Positions 40,526-52,793 are shown, numbered from the stretch's first letter. The stretch: DNA of 64,000 nt from Primula veris (GCA_963682055.1 OY821744.1:21986967-22050966); one strand, 5' to 3'. Made by a program: numbers and translations. Notes: generated from the sequence alone by a model not told the origin.

Positions 40526-42355
40526 TGTAACATCCCGGATTTTTATAAATGGTTTTATTTATGATTTAATGTATTCAAAAACGTTTTATACTAATTTTTA
40601 GCCAAAAACCGAAACTCTTCCGAAAAACTTTATTTTTAAAACCCGTTACTAATTTTATAAATAAAAAGGACCCAATAGATTTGTTTTAAACATTTGTTAT
40701 TTTTGAGTAGTAAAATAATAGTTTTGATCATGAGTTAACTTTTAGAACTTTGGTGACCAAATAGTTCGCTTCCCCAAACTCTCTCAAAACAGTTTCACAT
40801 AAACCACTTTTCAGCCCACTTTCAAAACAGAAACCAAAAACAAAGAGAGAAAAGAGAGAAAAGAGAGATTTCAAAGGTTAGAAAGAAGAAGAAGAAACCA
40901 ATTTAGCGGATTTTTACCGAAAGCATCTCCCTCTACGAACTAAGGTAACGAGGGTTATCCATTGCGACTGTACGGGGTTGTATGTTAGGGATAGACCTTG
41001 CGTTTTATAAAATTGGGAGTTTTTCTTTTGTCTTAATTATATTCTATTAAATTGTTAATTGGGTTTTATGTGTTGCTCTTTTAATTCACTTATTTGAAGT
41101 TGAGAATTGGGAATTTAGATATATGAATTTCGAATTAATGAGAATATAGATGGGTTTATGTGTTTTTATGAGTTGTTATGTGTTATTATAGTTGTTGATG
41201 AAATTGGGTAAATTTTATGTTGAATAAAGATGAGTTGTAGTTTACGCATACAAGATGTTTGTTAAAATGCCTGAATGAGATTTTATGGTTTTTGTACTTG
41301 TTTGGCTAGTTATGATTCTAGTACCTATCCTTATGTGTTTTGTTGAATTGCATTAAAGTGACATTTGGAAATACTAGTATTTTGAGAATGTGATTTTATT
41401 GGGAATTGTGATAATTGAATATTATAATATTATTGGCCGAGGCCTTGAGTTTTATGTATTGGCAATGGTCTATGTCTCTCCCTATACCGGGGGCATAAGA
41501 CGAGCCGAGGGTTATAGGGAATGACCTATCTTACGGACTTGGATAGGTGGCGTGAGAGGTCCATGTTTGTAATAGATATATTTATATGTTGACAATGGTC
41601 TATGTCTCTCCCTATACCGGGGGCATAAGACGAGCCGAGTGGTATAGAAAATGACATAACTTACAGACTGTGGTAGGTGGCGTGAGAGGTCCATGTTTGT
41701 AATAGATATATTTATATGTTGGCAATGGTTTATGTCTCTCCCTATACCGGGGGCATAAGACGAGCCGAGTGGTATAGGGAATGACCTATCTTACGGACTG
41801 TGGTAGGTGGCGTGAGAGGTTCATGTGTGTTATAGATGCGTGTTGGAGTTATTTAATTTATTTCATTATATGATGCTATTACATTTCTTTTGATACGTTG
41901 TTATTGTAGTTGTTGTTTGTGAGTTCTTGCATTTATTGGATGGGGTGACGGTATCCTGTGTGGTGACGCCCCGTCTATGTATGTGTGTGGGACTTATCGT
42001 TACAGTTTTGTCTTTCAGGTACAACTTAGGCTGATGCATTTGGATAGGAACATTAGCGATGTATCGCATGGGTTCGGGAATTCTTTTAGTCGCTTTCTTT
42101 TTACTTAGTCCATTTTGAGGTTGTAGCCTACATGCAAATTACATTTGTTTGGTACCTTTTCTTTTATAAAGCTGTTAAAGCCATATTGTCTTGTAGCCGC
42201 GTTTGACAAACATATTTTAGTTCATTCGTTTAATTGTTCCTTTAGCTCGTAAATTGTTTTTCTTTAAAAGTTAAATTTTATACCAACAGGTTTTTTTTCC
42301 TTTTGTTCAAAAGGTCACGCATTGATGTCCGTTTTTCGGATTTCGGGTCATGACA
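40526..42355 (+). repeat. Probable Ty3/gypsy LTR (solo or remnant)
   Basis: Starts TGTAACATCCCGGATTTTTA and ends TTTCGGGTCATGACA, the TG...CA form common for large plant gypsy LTRs, 1,830 bp. It contains a 130-bp tandem repeat and a purine-rich leader (40837-40900). No internal region, primer site or partner LTR was found in the window, and the flanking pentamers (TGTGT, AGTTA) do not match, so the boundaries are provisional. Confidence 0.55.
41461..41845. repeat. 130-bp tandem repeat, about three copies
   Basis: Units start GGCAATGGTCTATGTCTCTC at 41461, 41591 (GACAATGG) and 41721 and include CCTATACCGGGGGCATAAG and GGTGGCGTGAGAGG. Higher GC than the flanks. Confidence 0.9.
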
Positions 42356-43505
42356 AGTTAATTGTTTAATATAAATTTTATGACAACAACAAAAGATTAT
42401 CATTGTTGGTTCATTTAATACAATCTTTCTATTTAGATTTTTACTTTGGCCCCAATTAATACTTCTAAATCATTTTTTTTGTTCGTATCCAAGCTTTTCC
42501 ATTATCACTCTAAGTCCTTCGCTTCATTATCTTCATATATTTAAGTCCAAAAAGGCTAAAAATACATGGAAATAGCTTGAGACCAATATTGGAAATTTGA
42601 AAAAATTGCTGAGTTCTATTTATTCCCTGAACTTTTGGAGTTTTGCAATTGAATCGCTTGTGTTAGAACTTAATAATTTTAGCCTGAAACGTTTCAAGCA
42701 ATCACATTTTTAACCACTAAGTATCAAGTTTTCAAAATTATGGTATAAAAGTTTGTCATTTTGTTAATTAAGGAATTTATTTTTTTGTTTGTCACTTGAA
42801 TCAACTAAGTAATATTGATGTTATAAATTCGATGAGTGTCATTTGCTTTATCGAGTGTCATTGGCTTCGGTATGAATTTTGATTTACTTAAAATGTAAAT
42901 GTCATTTAATGCAATACGAGTTTCATTAACATCAATACGAGTGTCATTCACTTCAATACGGAGTGTCAATCACTGCAATACGACTGTTATTCATTCCAAT
43001 ACGAGTGTCATTCACCTCAATATTTTGTCGTTCACTTCTTTTAGACCTGATGTAAAAACTAGAGAGGGGTGGTTTGAATAGGTGTGTGTAATACTCTAAT
43101 GTAATAATGAAATACACTATTAACTTCTGTTAATTCTTTGTCAATAGAAAGTAATGTACTATCAAAACCGTTGCCACTTTTATCAATTAATATGTCTGTA
43201 TGGATCTTATAATAGTTATTGAATAACCACATGATCCCATAGAGAAGTGATATCTCATTAAAGTGAAAAACTTTTGATAAATTTTCGGTGTAAGAATCAT
43301 TTCTCATAACAAAAAGACTTCGTTGATGGCTTAATGAAACCTAAATAGAAATCCACAAAAATTTAGAACAATGAACTGTATTGATAAAAAAAACAGCATT
43401 TTTTATAATTTCCGTCAAAAATTGTAAAAGAATATCACCGACACACAATAGGTGTTAGCCGAACTTGTTCAGGTTATTGATGGTAGCATATATTGGTTCT
43501 TTCTA
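42356..43505. other. Intergenic with a short direct-repeat cluster
   Basis: No gene. At 42835-43030 about seven copies of a 21-23-bp unit (CAATACGAGTGTCATTCACTT) occur with variable spacing. Confidence 0.6.
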
Positions 43506-43631
43506 TGTTGCAACTAAAGTTATATGCATGTATAGATCTTTATATCAGACTATCAAGATTATATAGGAACGAATACAAGAATATACCTGATTCCGTGATG
43601 TTGGATACGAGAACGGATTATGGGTTATGAT
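43506..43631 (-). repeat. Left LTR of the old copia, first segment
   Basis: Starts TGTTGCAACTAAAG. Aligns with 61295-61416 and resumes at 55712 after the solo LTR. Confidence 0.8.
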
Positions 43632-44861
43632 TGTCACGCCTCGAATTTACAGAAAACCGGGGACGCGATTAAAAATAAATAAAGGAAAATAACCACAGAA
43701 TAGATGACCTTCAAATCACACCATTTTCACTTATATATTACACAAAAACTGTTCAGAAACATCTACTAAATATACAAAATGATATTAATTTGGCCTTGAG
43801 TACCTAATACATGCGCATATCAAACCGTTCCGGCCTCGAGTTCTACTAGGACACTCAAACAGGCCTCGACCCTGTACATCAGTGCCTCTGCCTAAAATAG
43901 TATAAATAAACAGAAATGAGAAACAGAATAAAGAGCGAGTCAACTAAATTCATCATATATACGTCTACAAACTACAAATAATAATGCAAATGTATATGTA
44001 TTTTGATTCTTTTAATACTAGTGTTTCATCCTGTCAGATCTCCTTTACTACACCTCTATTACACATCGACTACAAACGCCAAGTGGCGTGACTCCACACA
44101 TGACTCAAAAGTGTACGACTCGAATGTGTATAAAGTCGGATTCACAAATATAGTGCCAGATCACTCCTCAGATCCACGTATAGAATCAACTTCTTATGAG
44201 ACTATATGCCGTCTATTGCCGTATTTTCTGTGAGCACCAGGCCCATCGGAACCCATGTGGCACGTGAACCCTAAACCAAATAAAAGAACGACAAAGTCGG
44301 ATTCACAAATAAAGTGCCGGATCAATCCTCAGATCTACGTATAGAGTCAACTCCTCATGAAACCATACGCAACACGTGAGTCATAAAAGAACTTTAAAAA
44401 GGCCGAAAAGAACTTTAAAAAGGCCGACGACAACAAATGACTCACAAAAAACTTCACACCTCTCCTCGATTATTTAGCCTCATTATTCCACTTTATTCAT
44501 TAGTTATATGATAAACATTAGCCTCGATTAACACTCAATGGAAAGCTACTGTACACCATCCGCAATAACCATCGTAATAATATAATATGAAATGGACTGC
44601 ATACCAATGTAAATAACACAACAATGATTAACAAATACGTCATTTGTAATAGTTATCCATGAACATAAATTTTGGTTTCCGTAAAAACGTCTCAAACTTA
44701 GGTTCAAATAATTTCGGAAAGCTCGGTAAGTCTCCCCTGAAAGATTCCAGTTTCTATAAAGTACAACATGTACTTAAGACTACTAAAACACATTAAAAAC
44801 GACTTTAGGAAAGAAATCGATGCATGACTGACATCATGTAGAACACTTCTCTCTTCGGTAC

Positions 44862-46056
44862 TGTTGAACGTCGTTTCTTCTAATCGATTATTTTGATGAT
44901 AACAATATTTGTAAAACATGATAAAAGCTCGTTTTGCGTACTAATCATTTATCTAGCGTGTCAAAGGTTCAAAATGATAGAATACACAAATACGAAGTCA
45001 ACGGATCAAGCGGAACGTCAATCGGAATTAAATCGAACAAGTTACAAGCTTTCGAACGATGTCGAGAAAACCGAAAAATCTACTAAGGCAAAAACGACCT
45101 CTCGTAACCAGAAACGACCGATCATTTATGAATCAATTTTGTCCAGTGAGCACATCGTAAAAACGACCGATCGTCCAGAGTTTCGACCGATCGTTTTCAG
45201 TGTAATTTTGTCCAGTGAGCACTCAGCAAAAACGACCGATCATGAAGCTAAAACGACAGATCGTTTCAGTGCGTATTTTGTCCAGTGAGTCCAATTGAAA
45301 AACGACCAATCGTTTTTCAGAAACGACCGATCGTTTCTGTAGAAATTCAAATTCAGCTTTTAAGCTATTCCTGAAAATTGGGCGAACAACTGCGAAAACA
45401 GTATTGAATGAACTCAACAACCAGCAACGGTCTGAAATTAAATGCTGAACCTTTTCACTCTACAAAAGCCCCAAAAAGTCTTTGAAGAAAGATTATCCAA
45501 GCATACACAACTTATAAGCAATTCTTACAAAGCTATTCTTCAAGCTTATACTACCAAATCTCACGTGTATTATTAAATATTCTCGAGAGTATTATTCTTG
45601 TAATTCTATAAACTCCGAGATATTATTTGTTAGTGAGTGATCCAATTTGTAAAAGAGTAATTTTATAAACTCATTTGTGAGTGAGTGAATTGGGTAGAGG
45701 CTTTTAAGCAAGTGTAGCTTAAAAGCTCTAGGTCATTTATTCGGGATACTCATATAGTGAGGGGGAGCGTAATCGGTTGATTAAGCTCGTTAAGGTGTAA
45801 CCTTGAATCGAAGTTTTTAGTGAAACACTCGGTAGTGAAAATACCGAGGAGAGGACGTAGGCGTGTTTTGCCGAACCTCTATAAATCTTGCGTTATTTCT
45901 TTCCCTTAACTTTTACTTTTCGTATTTATTTATTGCTTGCTTATATTAATTTAGCGATAACTTGTTAACGAAAGAGTTTAGGTGATAAAACCACTAATTA
46001 ACTTAGTAAATAACACAAAGTTTTTATTCCGCGAAAAAATGTACAAAACCTTATTC

Positions 46057-46088
<32 letters not shown>

Positions 46089-46119
46089 TTTCTAAGGTTT
46101 AGACTCCTACGGACCAACA
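44862..46119 (+). repeat. 5' LTR of the Sirevirus-type element
   Basis: Starts TGTTGAACGTCGTTTC and ends ACTCCTACGGACCAACA. ACGACCGATCGT-type array at 45114-45342, interleaved with TTTTGTCCAGTGAGCAC repeats. A C31 run (46058-46088) near the end. TATA-like CTCTACAAAAG near 45460. Confidence 0.95.
45114..45342. promoter_or_regulatory. ACGACCGATCGT motif array in the LTR
   Basis: About eight motif copies, several with C-to-T or G-to-A changes at CG sites relative to the 3' LTR (for example ACGACCAATCG here, ACGACCGATCG there). Three TTTTGTCCAGTGAG spacers divide the array. Confidence 0.6.
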
Positions 46120-46121
46120 AT

Positions 46122-46133
46122 TGGTATCAGAGC
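46122..46133 (+). promoter_or_regulatory. Primer-binding site, tRNA-iMet
   Basis: TGGTATCAGAGC two bases after the 5' LTR. Confidence 0.95.
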
Positions 46134-46185
46134 TTAGCTATTTTATTTACAAAAATCTAACGATTTTATAGTTTAAAGATCCGCT

Positions 46186-47864
46186 ATGTCTTCATTCGCC
46201 GACTCTAAATCCATAACTAGGCCCCCGTTCTTTGACGGTACTAACTATCCCTATTGGAGAGACCTAATGAAAAATTTTCTATGTGGATATGAAATAGATC
46301 AATGGATTAGCATAAGTAAAGGCTATAAAACGCCTAGGAGAAATGGTCTAGATAAACTTGTAGAAGAACTAGACACGGATGAACGCCTTGCCTTCTCCTT
46401 AAACTGTAGGGCTATGACCTCAATCACTTGTGCGCTCTCACCTAGTGAATATGATAAGATTTCCGGTTGTGACACCGCTAAGCAAATGTGGGATAAGCTA
46501 GCTATTATGCATGAAGGAACTAGTCAAGTTAAGGACTCTAAAATTAGCATGCTTATTCATGATTATGAATTATTTAAAGTCGATGATGACGAGTCTATTG
46601 CTTCCATGTATACTCGTTTTACTAAGATTACTAATGATCTTAAAAGACTTGAAAAGGTATATTCTAGCAAGGAGATGGTGATGAAAATCCTTCGAAGTCT
46701 TCCAAGGAGGTGGGAATCGAAAGTGACGGCTATACAAGAAGCCAAGGATATGAACACACTTTCTCTCGACAACCTCATAGGATCCTTGAGCACCCATGAG
46801 CTAGATATGACGACTAAAAAACATGAGGATGACTCGAAAAAGAAGAAAGGCATCGCCTTCAAAAGCACAACAAATGACGATAGCGACAACGATTCCTCTA
46901 GCGAGGATGATGAAATGGCACTCTTCGCCAAATGCTACAACAAATTCCTAAGTTGGAAAAAGAAGGGTGGACAACGATTCCGCAAAAAGGAGTATAAAGG
47001 AGAGCCTTCCGACAAATCGAACAAGAAGGACGAAATCATTTGCTATAAATGTCACAAGCCCGGCCATATGCAAAACGAATGTCCCTTGAAGAAAAAGGAC
47101 AAGTTCGGAAAGAAAAAGGAATACAAGAAGGCATTCTTGGCCGCATGGGGGAGCGATGATGATAGCTCCGATAGCGACAATGAAGAAGTCGCAAACCTAT
47201 GTCTCATGGCTAGAGACAACGTACCGAGAATGTAAGCTTTCACTCCTCTAACTCTTCTATTTCTAGTGATGATGATCTTGATATAAATGATGTGTTAGCT
47301 TCCTTAGAAAAAGCTAGAGGTAAAAACAAATCGTTTAGAAAATTGCTAATTACTCTACAAGACGAACTCGAGAACTTAGCTATAACAAATGACTCACTTA
47401 CGTCTAAAAATGCCGAACTTACCATAGAAAATGATAAGTTAGTTAAAGACCTTAGTTCTTGTAAAATCAAGGCGGATAGCGCCGAACTTACTCTCGCTAA
47501 ATTCACTAAGGGAAGTAAAATGCTAAGTACTATATTAGCTTCTCAACAAGGCACATATGATAAAACCGGTGTAGGATACAACCCACTCTTAGCGGCAAAG
47601 CATAAAAATCTATTCACCAAACAAGTGGCGAAAAATGAAATTAGACCACCTAGTTATTCCCGTAAGAACAATTCGAATAAAAAGAACTTAGTCTATAATC
47701 GTTTTGTTAAACCTATCTCGCATGATAAATGTATTACTTGCAACCGTAGTGATCACTATGAAGATTATGTTTATTGCCCTAATAGGTATAAAGTAAGTAG
47801 AAATGATTTGGTTTGGATTCCAAAGGGTCGAGACACTAACCCTCAAGGACCCAAAATGGATTAG
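46186..47864 (+). pseudogene. Sirevirus-type Gag, one frameshift
   Basis: Starts MSSFADSKSITRPPFFDGTN. UBN2/copia gag domain at about residues 15-215 (YPYWRDLMKNFLCGYEIDQW; GCDTAKQMWDKLAIMHEGTS; DESIASMYTRFTKITNDL). A CCHC knuckle CYKCHKPGHMQNEC near 286 with lysine-rich flanks. The frame ends at 47235, but the adjacent frame continues with the expected serine/aspartate stretch and a coiled coil from about 47229, so a single-base loss or two-base gain lies near 47221-47231. The second part holds a second knuckle-like CITCNRSDHYEDYVYC and SRNDLVWIPKGRDTN, ending at TAG 47862-47864. It is clearly related to the gag-only element's Gag. Confidence 0.9.
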
Positions 47865-47891
47865 GGTACCAATAATCGTTTTGTCTTGTAG
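47862..47891 (+). other. Gag-Pol junction with two in-frame TAG codons
   Basis: TAG at 47862-47864 and 47889-47891, nine codons apart, in the common frame of Gag C-terminus and Pol. A single stop or frameshift between gag and pol is common in Sirevirus-type elements; two suggest one is a mutation. Confidence 0.8.
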
Positions 47892-50800
47892 GTATGCTTG
47901 AGGTCAAAAATTAACGAGGACAAGTGGTTCTTGGATAGTGGATGCTCAAGACATATGACGGGAGACAAAACCAAATTCACCACTCTTGCACCTAAAGACG
48001 GAGGCTTTGTGACCTTCGGGGATAATAGCAAGGGCAAAATCATCGGTATTGGTAGTATCTCTAAACCATCTAATGTTGTTATTGATAATGTGTTGCTTGT
48101 GGATGGTCTTAAACACAACTTGCTTAGTATAAGTCAACTTTGTGATTTGGGTCACAAAGTCATTTTTGAAAAATCACATTGCATCATTCATTGTATTTCG
48201 GAAAATAAAACTATTCTCATGGGTCAAAGACAAAATAATGTCTATATGATTGATTTGAATAGTTCGGTGGATAATGAAGTTAAGTGTCTTGTTACTATCA
48301 ACAACAATGGTTGGTTGTGGCATAGACGACTTGGTCATGCAAGTCTTGATTTACTTGCTAAACTTTCTAATAAAGATTTGGTAATAGGTTTACCAAAAGC
48401 TCCTTATATAAAGGACAAACTTTGTCACGCTTGCCAATTAGGCAAACAAACAAAGATTTCTTTCAAGTCTAAAAATATTATTACTACTACTCGTTGTTTG
48501 GAGCTCATTCATATGGACTTAGTTGGCCCCTCCCGGACACTTAGTCTTGGTGGGCGTGCATATGCTTTCGTCATGGTTGACGATTATAGTCGCTTTACTT
48601 GGGTATTGTTTTTAACTCATAAGCATGAAGCATTTAGAGAATTCTCTATTATTTGCAAAAAGCTCCAAACACGAAAGGGTTATATGATCAAAAGTATCCG
48701 AACCGATCATGGTAAGGAATTTGAGAATACTCCATTTCAAACTTATTGTGATGAAAATGGTATTGATCATAATTTTTCGGCACCTCGTACGCCCCAACAA
48801 AATGGGGTAGTAGAGAGAAAAAATAGAACCCTAGAGGAAATGGCACGGACCATGCTTTGCGAAAATAATTTGCCAAAGTATTTTTGGGGCGAAGCCGTAA
48901 ATTCCGCTTGTTATATTTTAAATAGAGCCTTAATTAGGCCCATATTAAAAAAGACACCTTACGAACTATGGAATGAGCGAAAGCCCAATATTTCTCATTT
49001 ACGTGCATTTGGTTGTAAATGCTATGTTCATAATAATGGTAAGGATAATCTAGGAAAATTCGATGCTAAGTCCGATGAAGGAATTTTCATCGGATATGCA
49101 ATATCGAGTAAAGCTTATAGAATTTTTAATAAAAGAACTTTATTGGTGGAAGAGTCGGTACATGTCTCGTTTGATGAGAATTTACCGACGATTGATAAAC
49201 CTTTAATTGTTCATAATATTAATGATGATATTTTTCATAAAGCATCCTCTTCTAATCATGTTGCATCTAGCTTAGAGTCTACGCCTAGAATAGAAGTTGA
49301 ACCCGTTGTTGATGAAGTCACTATAGATAGACTTCAAAAGGACTTAGAATCTAGCGTACACATTCATGAGGATTTACCTCAAGAATGGAGGTTTGCCAAT
49401 CACCATCCGCAAGATTTAATTTTGGGTAATCCGGGAGAAAGAGTGCATACACGTTCTTCATTAAGAAATATAGTTAATCATTTTGCATTCTTGTCTCAAT
49501 TAGAGCCCAAGAACATTCATGAAGCGGAACTCGATGAGAGTTGGGTATTAGCTATGCATGACGAATTAAATCAATTCGAGCGTAGTAACGTATGGACTTT
49601 AGTACCTAGACCGCGTGAGAAAACCATTATAGGTACGAAATGGATATTTCATAATAAGATGGATGAATCCGGGGTAGTTATTAGAAATAAGGCTAGACTA
49701 GTAGCTCAAGGGTATAATCAAGAAGAGGGCATCGATTTTGATGAAACTTACGCACCCGTAGCTAGACTAGAAGCCATTAGAATGTTGCTTTCTTATGCTT
49801 CTTTTAAACGTTTTAAATTATTTCAAATGGATGTTAAAAGTGCATTTTTAAACGGATTTATTAATGAGGAAGTTTATGTAAAACAACCACCCGGTTTTGA
49901 AAATCACGAGTTTCCCAATCATGTTTACAAACTTCAAAAAGTACTTTATGGCTTAAAACAAGCACCCCGGACTTGGTATGAAAGACTTAGTAAATTTTTG
50001 ATTGCAAAAGGTTTTTCACGTGGTACTTTAGACACTACTCTTTTTATTAAAAAGGATGGAAAAGATATGCTATTAATTCAAATATATGTTGATGATATTA
50101 TTTTCGGTGCTACTAATGCTCGCATGTGCGAGGAGTTTTCTAAGTGTATGCAAGGTGAATTCGAGATGAGCATGATGGGTGAACTCACCTACTTCCTTGG
50201 ATTGCAAATCAAACAAACAAAGGATGGAATTTTCGTCAATCAAGCCAAATACACAAGGGACTTGCTCAAACGATTCAACATGAGCAATGCAAAGCCGCTA
50301 GGAACTCCAATGAGTCCGGCAACAAAACTAGACAAGGATGAATCGGGTAAAAGCGTGGACCAAAAGCTCTATAGAGGTATGATTGGATCCCTCTTATATT
50401 TAACCGCAAGTAGACCCGATATCATGTTTAGTGTTTGCTTGTGTGCTAGGTATCAATCTTGCCCTAAGGAATCGCATGTTATAGCCGTTAAGCGCATTTT
50501 TAGATATCTTGTAGGAACTTGCAATTTAGGATTGTTTTATCCACATGATACTTCTTTTGAATTGCTTGGCTATTCCGACGCCGACTTTGCCGGTTGTCGA
50601 TTAGATAGAAAAAGTACTAGTGGCACTTGCCATTTCTTAGGAAACGCCTTAGTTTCTTGGCATAGCAAGAAACAAAACTCGGTTGCGCTTTCCACGGCGG
50701 AGGCGGAATACGTCGCCGCGGGTAGTTGTTGCGCACAAATCCTTTGGATGCGTCAACAACTAAACGACTTTGAATTATCTTTTGATAGTGTACCTATTTT

Positions 50801-51026
50801 ATGTGATAATACTAGTGCTATAAACCTTTCGAAAAATCCGATCCAACACTCTCGCACTAAACATATTAATTTACGTCATCATTTTTTAAGGGATCATGTA
50901 CAAAAAGGGGATATTACACTTGAATATATAAGTACCGATAGGCAATTAGCCGATATTTTTACAAAACCCCTTAATGAGGAACAATTTTGTTTTATTCGAC
51001 GAGAGTTAGGCATGTTTGATGTGTGA
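47892..51026 (+). CDS. Copia Pol: protease, integrase, RT, RNase H
   Basis: Open from just after TAG 47889-47891, in the same frame as the gag C-terminal part; no ATG is needed if made by readthrough. Numbering from 47898: aspartic protease D-S-G at residues 13-15 ([12 protein letters not shown]); pre-integrase zinc finger HRRLGHAS...CHACQLGKQ near 145-185; integrase catalytic D near 206 (HMDLVGP), D near 270 (RTDHGKEF), E near 306 (VERKNRT), spacing 64 and 36; RT from about 560 ([29 protein letters not shown]) with YVDD near 730; RNase H from about 880 ([29 protein letters not shown]) to the terminal ADIFTKPL. 1042 residues, all motifs intact. Confidence 0.96.
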   Translation, partial: VCLRSKINEDKWFLDSGCSRHMTGDKTKFTTLAPKDGGFVTFGDNSKGKIIGIGSISKPSNVVIDNVLLVDGLKHNLLSISQLCDLGHKVIFEKSHCIIHCISENKTILMGQRQNNVYMIDLNSSVDNEVKCLVTINNNGWLWHRRLGHASLDLLAKLSNKDLVIGLPKAPYIKDKLCHACQLGKQTKISFKSKNIITTTRCLELIHMDLVGPSRTLSLGGRAYAFVMVDDYSRFTWVLFLTHKHEAFREFSIICKKLQTRKGYMIKSIRTDHGKEFENTPFQTYCDENGIDHNFSAPRTPQQNGVVERKNRTLEEMARTMLCENNLPKYFWGEAVNSACYILNRALIRPILKKTPYELWNERKPNISHLRAFGCKCYVHNNGKDNLGKFDAKSDEGIFIGYAISSKAYRIFNKRTLLVEESVHVSFDENLPTIDKPLIVHNINDDIFHKASSSNHVASSLESTPRIEVEPVVDEVTIDRLQKDLESSVHIHEDLPQEWRFANHHPQDLILGNPGERVHTRSSLRNIVNHFAFLSQLEPKNIHEAELDESWVLAMHDELNQFERSNVWTLVPRPREKTIIGTKWIFHNKMDESGVVIRNKARLVAQGYNQEEGIDFDETYAPVARLEAIRMLLSYASFKRFKLFQMDVKSAFLNGFINEEVYVKQPPGFENHEFPNHVYKLQKVLYGLKQAPRTWYERLSKFLIAKGFSRGTLDTTLFIKKDGKDMLLIQIYVDDIIFGATNARMCEEFSKCMQGEFEMSMMGELTYFLGLQIKQTKDGIFVNQAKYTRDLLKRFNMSNAKPLGTPMSPATKLDKDESGKSVDQKLYRGMIGSLLYLTASRPDIMFSVCLCARYQSCPKESHVIAVKRIFRYLVGTCNLGLFYPHDTSFELLGYSDADFAGCRLDRKSTSGTCHFLGNALVSWHSKKQNSVALSTAEAEYVAAGSCCAQILWMRQQLNDFELSFDSVPILCDNTSAINLSKNPIQHSRTKHINLRHHFLRDHVQKGDITLEYISTDRQLADIFTKPLNEEQFCFIRRELGMFDV

Positions 51027-51146
51027 AATATACATATATACATGTATTTGATTAATTTCATATATTTTAGTATTTTTGCATATATTTTTTCTTGCCAAAT
51101 CTGTGTCGAAATGTGCCAAAATTTCTGTTCTGTACCTCATTTACAG

Positions 51147-51296
51147 TCGATCGATCGTCAGCTAAAACGACCGATCGTTTTGCTACAGACGACCGATCGC
51201 TCCTAAAAACGACCGATCGTTTTTTAGGCATGCTCTCTGGAATTTTTCAGTTCTTTTTCGATCGATCGTCACACAAAAACGACCGATCGTTTTTGT
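51147..51296. promoter_or_regulatory. Internal ACGACCGATCGT array upstream of ORF3
   Basis: Six copies of the LTR motif or the CGATCGATCGTC variant lie in 150 bp between pol and ORF3. They are followed by AAACCCTAATTTC and CTCTCTCTCTC, words typical of plant leaders, then the ORF3 ATG at 51425. The layout copies that of the LTR promoter, so a separate ORF3 promoter is inferred. Confidence 0.55.
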
Positions 51297-51424
51297 GATT
51301 ACTAGTGTTAAAACACCTTTCAAAACCCTAATTTCATTAAACTCTTCAAAACTCTCTCTCTCAAATTCGCCTCCTCCTCCAAAATCACCCAAATTTTCCA
51401 ATTTTTTATCCAATTCAATCAAAC

Positions 51425-52756
51425 ATGGCTCGTACTAAGAGTGCCTCACGCAACCTCGTTGATGAACCCGAGGACGACTACGTGCCTCCGTCCACTCGCC
51501 CCCGCGTTCCTCGCGCTCGCCGAACCGGCTCATCCTCCGCCGCTCCTCCCTCGGGCCCCGGTGCCCCTTCCGGCTCTCTTCCACCTCTCTATCCACCTTC
51601 GATGGATAAAAGAGGTATTTTATCTAATTTCACACTCGATATGCCTCTTTTCCGTGAACGCTTTCCCGCTCTTATGATAGATTTAAGTTTTTACAAACTC
51701 GATACTATCCTCTCTCTTAAAGAACCTTTTTACAAAGAAAATGTCTACGAATTTTATCATCACCTAGTTCTCGATAGGGATAATGATGACGCACTCCGCT
51801 TGCGTTCATCGTTTAACGGACAACCTTTCGTTTACGGTATAGACCGTCTACGAACCCTTTTACGCCTAGATAACGACGGCGTCCATGAGTCGAGTGACGA
51901 CCTTTGCGACACACTCGAGATCGAAAATTTTAATGATCTTAAAAACGAAATTTTTCATCTCCTTCATAACAATCAATCCAACAAAGCCCATGGCCTTTTA
52001 TTTCGAAACAAATTAGCCTATCACATTCTATCTCACATCGTCCTACCACATACTTCCAATTTCACGGATGTCACCAACGAGTATATCTTTCTTATCGGGT
52101 GCATCCATCGCCGAGTCAAACTCGACTTTGCGACCCTCATTTTCCTTAAGATGGATTCGCTCAAAACGAAATCCAAAAATGGGCTACCTTACGGTGCCTT
52201 GATTTCGGCCATCTTAAAGGACCTTCATCTAGTTCCCGGTGGAACATTGTTCAAAAATAAGGACAAACATATTTGGGACACTTCCTATCTTTCCCAAATG
52301 TCCATAAAATTCAATACTACCGAAAAGACCATTACGTGGTCCGGTAAACGGGTGTCCGGCCCCAACTATGCTCCTCTTTCCCCCGAAGAGGAAGAGTATG
52401 TTGGCCCCAAGGCCACACCGCATGCCACTCATGAGGACGTCGCTATCTCCTCTGATTCCATTCCCCCCGTCAATATCCCTACATCTTCTCGTCCCTCTCG
52501 ACGACAAGGAAAAGCTCAAGCGGGATCTTCTTCTCGTATCCCGCGCTCCGACAAGTTCTACGACTCTCTCTACATCAACCAATACCACAATGCGCAAATG
52601 ACTCGTCGAATGTTTCGATTCATGAATCCGGGACAAGAAGAGCTAGACCGACTTGATCGTGAAAGCGCCGAGCAAAGGGCACAATTTCATGAATTCTTTC
52701 CAAACGACGATGACAACGATGACGACGAGGATGATGCGACCTCCCACCGTGACTAG
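51425..52756 (+). CDS. Third ORF of the Sirevirus-type element ('env-like' position)
   Basis: 443 residues, complete, ATG in a strong AAACATGGC context. Residues 1-60 are basic and proline/serine-rich. About 65-290 is a folded region with ERFPALMIDLSFYKL, FYHHLVLDRDNDDALRL, NEYIFLIGCIHRRVKLDFAT and GLPYGALISAILKDLHL, resembling the 'putative plant transposon protein' domain found in retroelement ORFs. The C-terminal third is disordered, with a SRPSRRQGKAQAG basic patch, and ends in an acidic run. No signal peptide or clear transmembrane helix is visible, so an envelope role is not supported by this sequence. Function unknown. Confidence 0.8.
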   Translation: MARTKSASRNLVDEPEDDYVPPSTRPRVPRARRTGSSSAAPPSGPGAPSGSLPPLYPPSMDKRGILSNFTLDMPLFRERFPALMIDLSFYKLDTILSLKEPFYKENVYEFYHHLVLDRDNDDALRLRSSFNGQPFVYGIDRLRTLLRLDNDGVHESSDDLCDTLEIENFNDLKNEIFHLLHNNQSNKAHGLLFRNKLAYHILSHIVLPHTSNFTDVTNEYIFLIGCIHRRVKLDFATLIFLKMDSLKTKSKNGLPYGALISAILKDLHLVPGGTLFKNKDKHIWDTSYLSQMSIKFNTTEKTITWSGKRVSGPNYAPLSPEEEEYVGPKATPHATHEDVAISSDSIPPVNIPTSSRPSRRQGKAQAGSSSRIPRSDKFYDSLYINQYHNAQMTRRMFRFMNPGQEELDRLDRESAEQRAQFHEFFPNDDDNDDDEDDATSHRD

Positions 52757-52793
52757 GCGGATATATTTTTTTTCATGTTTTTTTGATGATGTC

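Noticed and set aside
40526..42355. Pairing the LTR-like segment with the solo LTR at 43632-55711 as one full element
   Set aside because: The sequences differ outside the terminal few bases, orientation is opposite, and the solo LTR has its own perfect duplication.
44893..45288. 131-residue ORF repeated at 53318-53713
   Set aside because: Lies in both LTRs of the Sirevirus-type element and translates the ACGACCGATCGT array.
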